From assembly GCF_001544475.1 (NCBI RefSeq), contig NZ_FCNW02000024.1, positions 30,713-94,712 on the forward strand: DNA of 64,000 nt. Direction: 5' to 3'. Source of the stretch: Caballeronia humi (GTDB taxonomy: Bacteria > Pseudomonadota > Gammaproteobacteria > Burkholderiales > Burkholderiaceae). The notes under the pieces were generated by a model. The model was not told where the DNA came from and did no database searches. It was given only the letters and a program-made list of their open reading frames with translations. Positions 61,336 to 64,000 of the stretch are shown here, one piece after another (the first letter of the stretch is position 1; every line of letters begins with the position of its first letter). The position numbers were made by a program, and so were the translations under genes.

Positions 61336-62484
61336 ATGAAGAAAAGAAATGCCGCCCGGCTCGCAGGACTCACGCTAGCGGCGAGCACCGCCAGCGCGCC
61401 CGCGATCGTCCATGCGCAAAGCAGCGTCACGCTATACGGCATCATCGATGCGGGCATCACCTACGTGAGCAACACCGGTGGCGCGCATGCCTGGAGGTTC
61501 GACGACGGCATTTCATACGGCAACCGGATCGGCTTCAAAGGCGTCGAGGATCTCGGCGGCGGCCTGCAGGCGGTCTTCGTGCTCGAATCGGGCTTTCGCC
61601 TGGGCACCGGGCGTTACACGTTCGGCGGCGCCGAGTTCGGACGGCAGGCGTATGTGGGCCTGAAGAATTCATGGGGCACGTTCTCGCTCGGCAACCAGCT
61701 CGACATGACCGAGGAGTTCGTCTATCTCTACAACATCTCGGCGTGGGGCAGCGGCTACGCGATCCACCAAGGCGACTTCGACCGCATGAATGGTGACCGC
61801 CTGCCGAACTCGGTCAAGTTCCTGTCGAACGATTTCGCCGGCTTCACGTTCGGCGGCATGTATTCGTTCGGCAACCAGGCGGGCAACTTCCATCAGAACA
61901 GCGCGTGGAGCGTGGGCGCGCACTATGCACGCAACACGTTCAACATCGGCGCGGCCTATACGCAGTTGAACAATCCGTTCGGCATCTACGCGTTCGACCC
62001 TTACGCGATGATCGGCACGCGCACGTTCCTTGGCCAGCCGACCGTCTCCGTCGACCCGGCGACGGGCGCCGTGACGGACCTGTACAGCACCAACGCGTTT
62101 CCGGTCGACAAGCAGGGCGCGTTCGCGATCGGCGCCGCGTACTCGTTCGGCGACTTGATGCTTTCGGGCAACTTCACCTACACGACGATCAAGGGCTTGG
62201 GCGAGACCTCGCACATGCAGGTGTATGAGGGCGGCGCATCGTACAGCTTCACGCCGGCACTCGCGCTCTATGGCGGCTATCAGCACACGCGCTTCGAGGG
62301 CAATCACTGGAATCAGGGATCGCTCGGGCTGCACTATCTGCTGTCGAAGCGCACCGATGTCTATATTTCCGGCGACTACCTGCGCGCATCGGATGGCGTG
62401 AACGCGGTGATCGGCTATAGCTTTACGCCGTCGTCGTCGAACACTCAGAGCGACGTGCGGATCGGCATGCGGCATTCGTTTTAA
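61336..62484 (+). CDS. Gram-negative porin (Burkholderia OmpC-like type)
   Basis: A 382-residue trimeric-porin-type protein. A signal peptide (to about residue 28, VHA-QSS) is followed by SSVTLYGIIDAGITYVSN, the standard first strand, then FKGVEDLGGGLQAVFVLESGF and RQAYVGLKNSWGTFSLGNQ. The last residue is Phe after strand VRIGMRHSF, needed for outer-membrane insertion. Its position after betC-choX and the shared operator suggest uptake of choline, choline sulfate or betaine. The start follows AGGGGAAAG. Confidence 0.92.
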   Translation: MKKRNAARLAGLTLAASTASAPAIVHAQSSVTLYGIIDAGITYVSNTGGAHAWRFDDGISYGNRIGFKGVEDLGGGLQAVFVLESGFRLGTGRYTFGGAEFGRQAYVGLKNSWGTFSLGNQLDMTEEFVYLYNISAWGSGYAIHQGDFDRMNGDRLPNSVKFLSNDFAGFTFGGMYSFGNQAGNFHQNSAWSVGAHYARNTFNIGAAYTQLNNPFGIYAFDPYAMIGTRTFLGQPTVSVDPATGAVTDLYSTNAFPVDKQGAFAIGAAYSFGDLMLSGNFTYTTIKGLGETSHMQVYEGGASYSFTPALALYGGYQHTRFEGNHWNQGSLGLHYLLSKRTDVYISGDYLRASDGVNAVIGYSFTPSSSNTQSDVRIGMRHSF

Positions 62485-62487
62485 ACG

Positions 62488-63468
62488 CTATTCGCTGACG
62501 GCTTCCAATGTTTGACCGGAAGCCGTCGAGCGCAATGCGCTGCGGTCGTGTCGCGGGCTCGTGCCGAAGCGCACTCGATACGTGCGCGAAAAATGCGATG
62601 GCGACTCGAAGCCGCACGCGACGCACACCGCCATGATCGACATGTCGGTCTGCTGCAGCAATTCGCGCGCACGCGTGAGGCGCAGGCCGAGATAGAAGTG
62701 CGTCGGCGTATCCTTGAGCGCCGAGCAGAAGAGGCGTTCGAGCTGGCGCCGCGTCACGCCGATCGACTCGGCGAGTTCATCGGGCGAGAGCGGCTCTTCC
62801 ATGTGCTGCTCCATCACGCCGATGACCTGAATCAGCTTGCGATTGTGGATGCCGTAGCGCGCCGCGATCTCCATGCGCTGATGATCCGAGCGCTGCCGGA
62901 TGCGCCCGAGCACGAACTGCTCCGACACCTGCGCCGCGAGTTCCGCGCCATGACGCCGCGCGATCACATCGAGCATCAGATCGATCGATGCGGTGCCGCC
63001 TGCGCACGTGATGCGCCGTTCGTCGATTTCGAACAACTCCTGGCTCACTTCCAGGGACGGATAACGCTCCTTGAACGCCGACGCGGCTTCCCAATGCACG
63101 GTGGCGCGCTTGTTTTCGAGCAGGCCCGCTTCGGCGAGCAGGAAGCTCCCCGTATCGATGCCGCCGAGCGTCACGCCCGCGCGATCCAGCCGCCGCAGCC
63201 AGTCGCCGATCTCGCGCGTATAGCACGCAAGCGGCTCGAAACCCGCGACGACGAAGACGGCGCTCGCGTTTTTCACGGTATCGAAGGCGCCTTCGGCGTT
63301 GAGCGAAATGCCGTTGCTCGCGGTGACGGGGCCGCCGTCGGCGCTCAGAATGTGCCATCGATACAGCGCGCCGCTGAAGCGGTTCGCGACGCGCAACGGT
63401 TCAATCGCCGACATGAAGCCGATCGACGAGAACTCGGGCAGCAGCAGGAAGCAGAAGTCTTCGGTCAT
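62488..63468 (-). CDS. GlxA/AraC-type transcriptional regulator
   Basis: A 326-residue regulator with a DJ-1/PfpI-like ligand domain (about 1-180; FCFLLLPEFSSIGFMSAIEPLRVAN, GGIDTGSFLLAEAGLL, CAGGTASIDLMLDVIA) and two AraC helix-turn-helix units (about 220-310). It belongs to the GbdR/CdhR/SouR/ArgR group that senses quaternary amines or amino acids. A TTG at 63492 could add eight residues; I chose ATG 63468. It converges on the porin gene, three bases apart, so it may govern this module. It differs clearly from gbdR at 41976. Confidence 0.85.
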   Translation of the reverse strand: MTEDFCFLLLPEFSSIGFMSAIEPLRVANRFSGALYRWHILSADGGPVTASNGISLNAEGAFDTVKNASAVFVVAGFEPLACYTREIGDWLRRLDRAGVTLGGIDTGSFLLAEAGLLENKRATVHWEAASAFKERYPSLEVSQELFEIDERRITCAGGTASIDLMLDVIARRHGAELAAQVSEQFVLGRIRQRSDHQRMEIAARYGIHNRKLIQVIGVMEQHMEEPLSPDELAESIGVTRRQLERLFCSALKDTPTHFYLGLRLTRARELLQQTDMSIMAVCVACGFESPSHFSRTYRVRFGTSPRHDRSALRSTASGQTLEAVSE

Positions 63469-63527
63469 CGGGTGATGAGACGCGTTAGGCAACTCGTCAA
63501 CGTAACAAGCCTAAATGTGGTGTGCAA

Positions 63528-64000
63528 TCGGGCGTCGCCCGGGGGGGTGTTTGTTTCAACCGTTTGATGCGCTTGTGCTCCGATGGAACTTGCTTTCTTT
63601 GCGGTTTATTAGCTCTGCCCCTGTCCGGGGCGGGACTCACTTTCTTTGCTGCTGCAAAGAAAGTAAGCAAAGAAAGCAGCTTCCCACCGCCAGTGCTAAC
63701 GGTCCATCACTCGCATAAGAACGGATTGGCGCTGGAGAGTAAGTGTCGCCCTCACGGAGGAACGAGGCTTGGCTCGCGGACCCACTGTGGCAACGCGCAG
63801 TACAACGGACCGGTGCAGCAGTCATACATCCATCCTCGCGCTACGCGCTCAGACGTGGGGTGCACCGCGCAAAGAATCCAAGGTAACAGGGAGCGCAAGC
63901 ACGAGATGGCTTTTGTGAACCCCACGTCGGAGCGAAGCGAGGACGGAGCCAAACGGAGTGCATACCACTCCGAGGAAGTGCGCGTTGTCACAGTGGGTCC
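63528..64000. repeat. Second copy of the palindromic repeat, cut by the window end
   Basis: The arm at about 63557-63798 is nearly identical to the 55791-56033 arm. The core that follows (about 63799-63979) is in the reverse orientation relative to the first copy: its first module matches the reverse complement of 56228-56298 and its last that of 56034-56095. The reverse arm begins at about 63980 (CACAGTGGGTCC) and runs past the window. Small frames within it are not genes. The stretch 63469-63527 shows nothing else. Confidence 0.82.

Overview
The window looks like a Burkholderiaceae secondary-replicon segment, most like Caballeronia/Paraburkholderia. The basis is its high GC, small DUF4148 secreted proteins, a Burkholderia-type short H-NS, Burkholderia-type porin and GlxA/AraC regulators, and protein sequences that fit that group throughout. 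No rRNA, tRNA, CRISPR array, transposase or phage gene was found.

Positions 1-14,000 hold assorted metabolism and signalling genes. These include a zinc-ribbon membrane protein, a GntP-family permease with a divergent sigma-54 activator (a clear -24/-12 promoter and paired palindromic activator sites lie between them), a class C beta-lactamase-like esterase, an H-NS-like protein, a Blc-type lipocalin, an AEC transporter, two tiny secreted proteins, an FMN reductase, a stress-type acidic protein and a hybrid histidine kinase. Positions 14,850-16,774 hold a three-gene CheY-CheC-GGDEF operon.

Positions 16,978-41,966 carry most of a hopanoid pathway in three blocks. The first is hpnD-hpnE-shc-hpnG. 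The second is the transport pair hpnN-mlaA with divergent hpnM. The third is hpnH-ispH with divergent hpnB. hpnC is not in the window. Between these blocks sit a four-gene operon encoding a formaldehyde-activating-enzyme (Fae) homologue, an aldo/keto reductase, an aldehyde dehydrogenase and an MFS transporter, plus a Cache-domain two-component system divergent from cstA-ybdD.

Positions 41,976-55,748 are a complete glycine betaine to glycine module: gbdR, then glyA, a dipeptidase-like gene, a V4R-like gene, dgcA, dgcB, etfA, etfB, gbcA, gbcB and a betaine-binding protein. GbcAB removes the first methyl group, DgcAB with the ETF removes the second, and GlyA converts glycine to serine. A second module (56,576-63,468) adds purU, a LysR regulator, choline-sulfatase betC, choline-binding choX, a porin and another GlxA/AraC regulator. 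It feeds choline and betaine into the same route and recycles one-carbon units. A direct-repeat motif (GTCGCAA, 21-bp phasing) precedes both the betaine-binding gene and the porin gene, and a related half-site precedes glyA, suggesting one shared AraC-type regulator.

The purU-betC-porin module is bracketed by copies of a non-coding palindromic repeat of about 0.8 kb with 240-bp inverted arms and G-quadruplex-prone edges. The items most worth a second look are this repeat, the Fae-centred operon, and the operator architectures listed in the findings.
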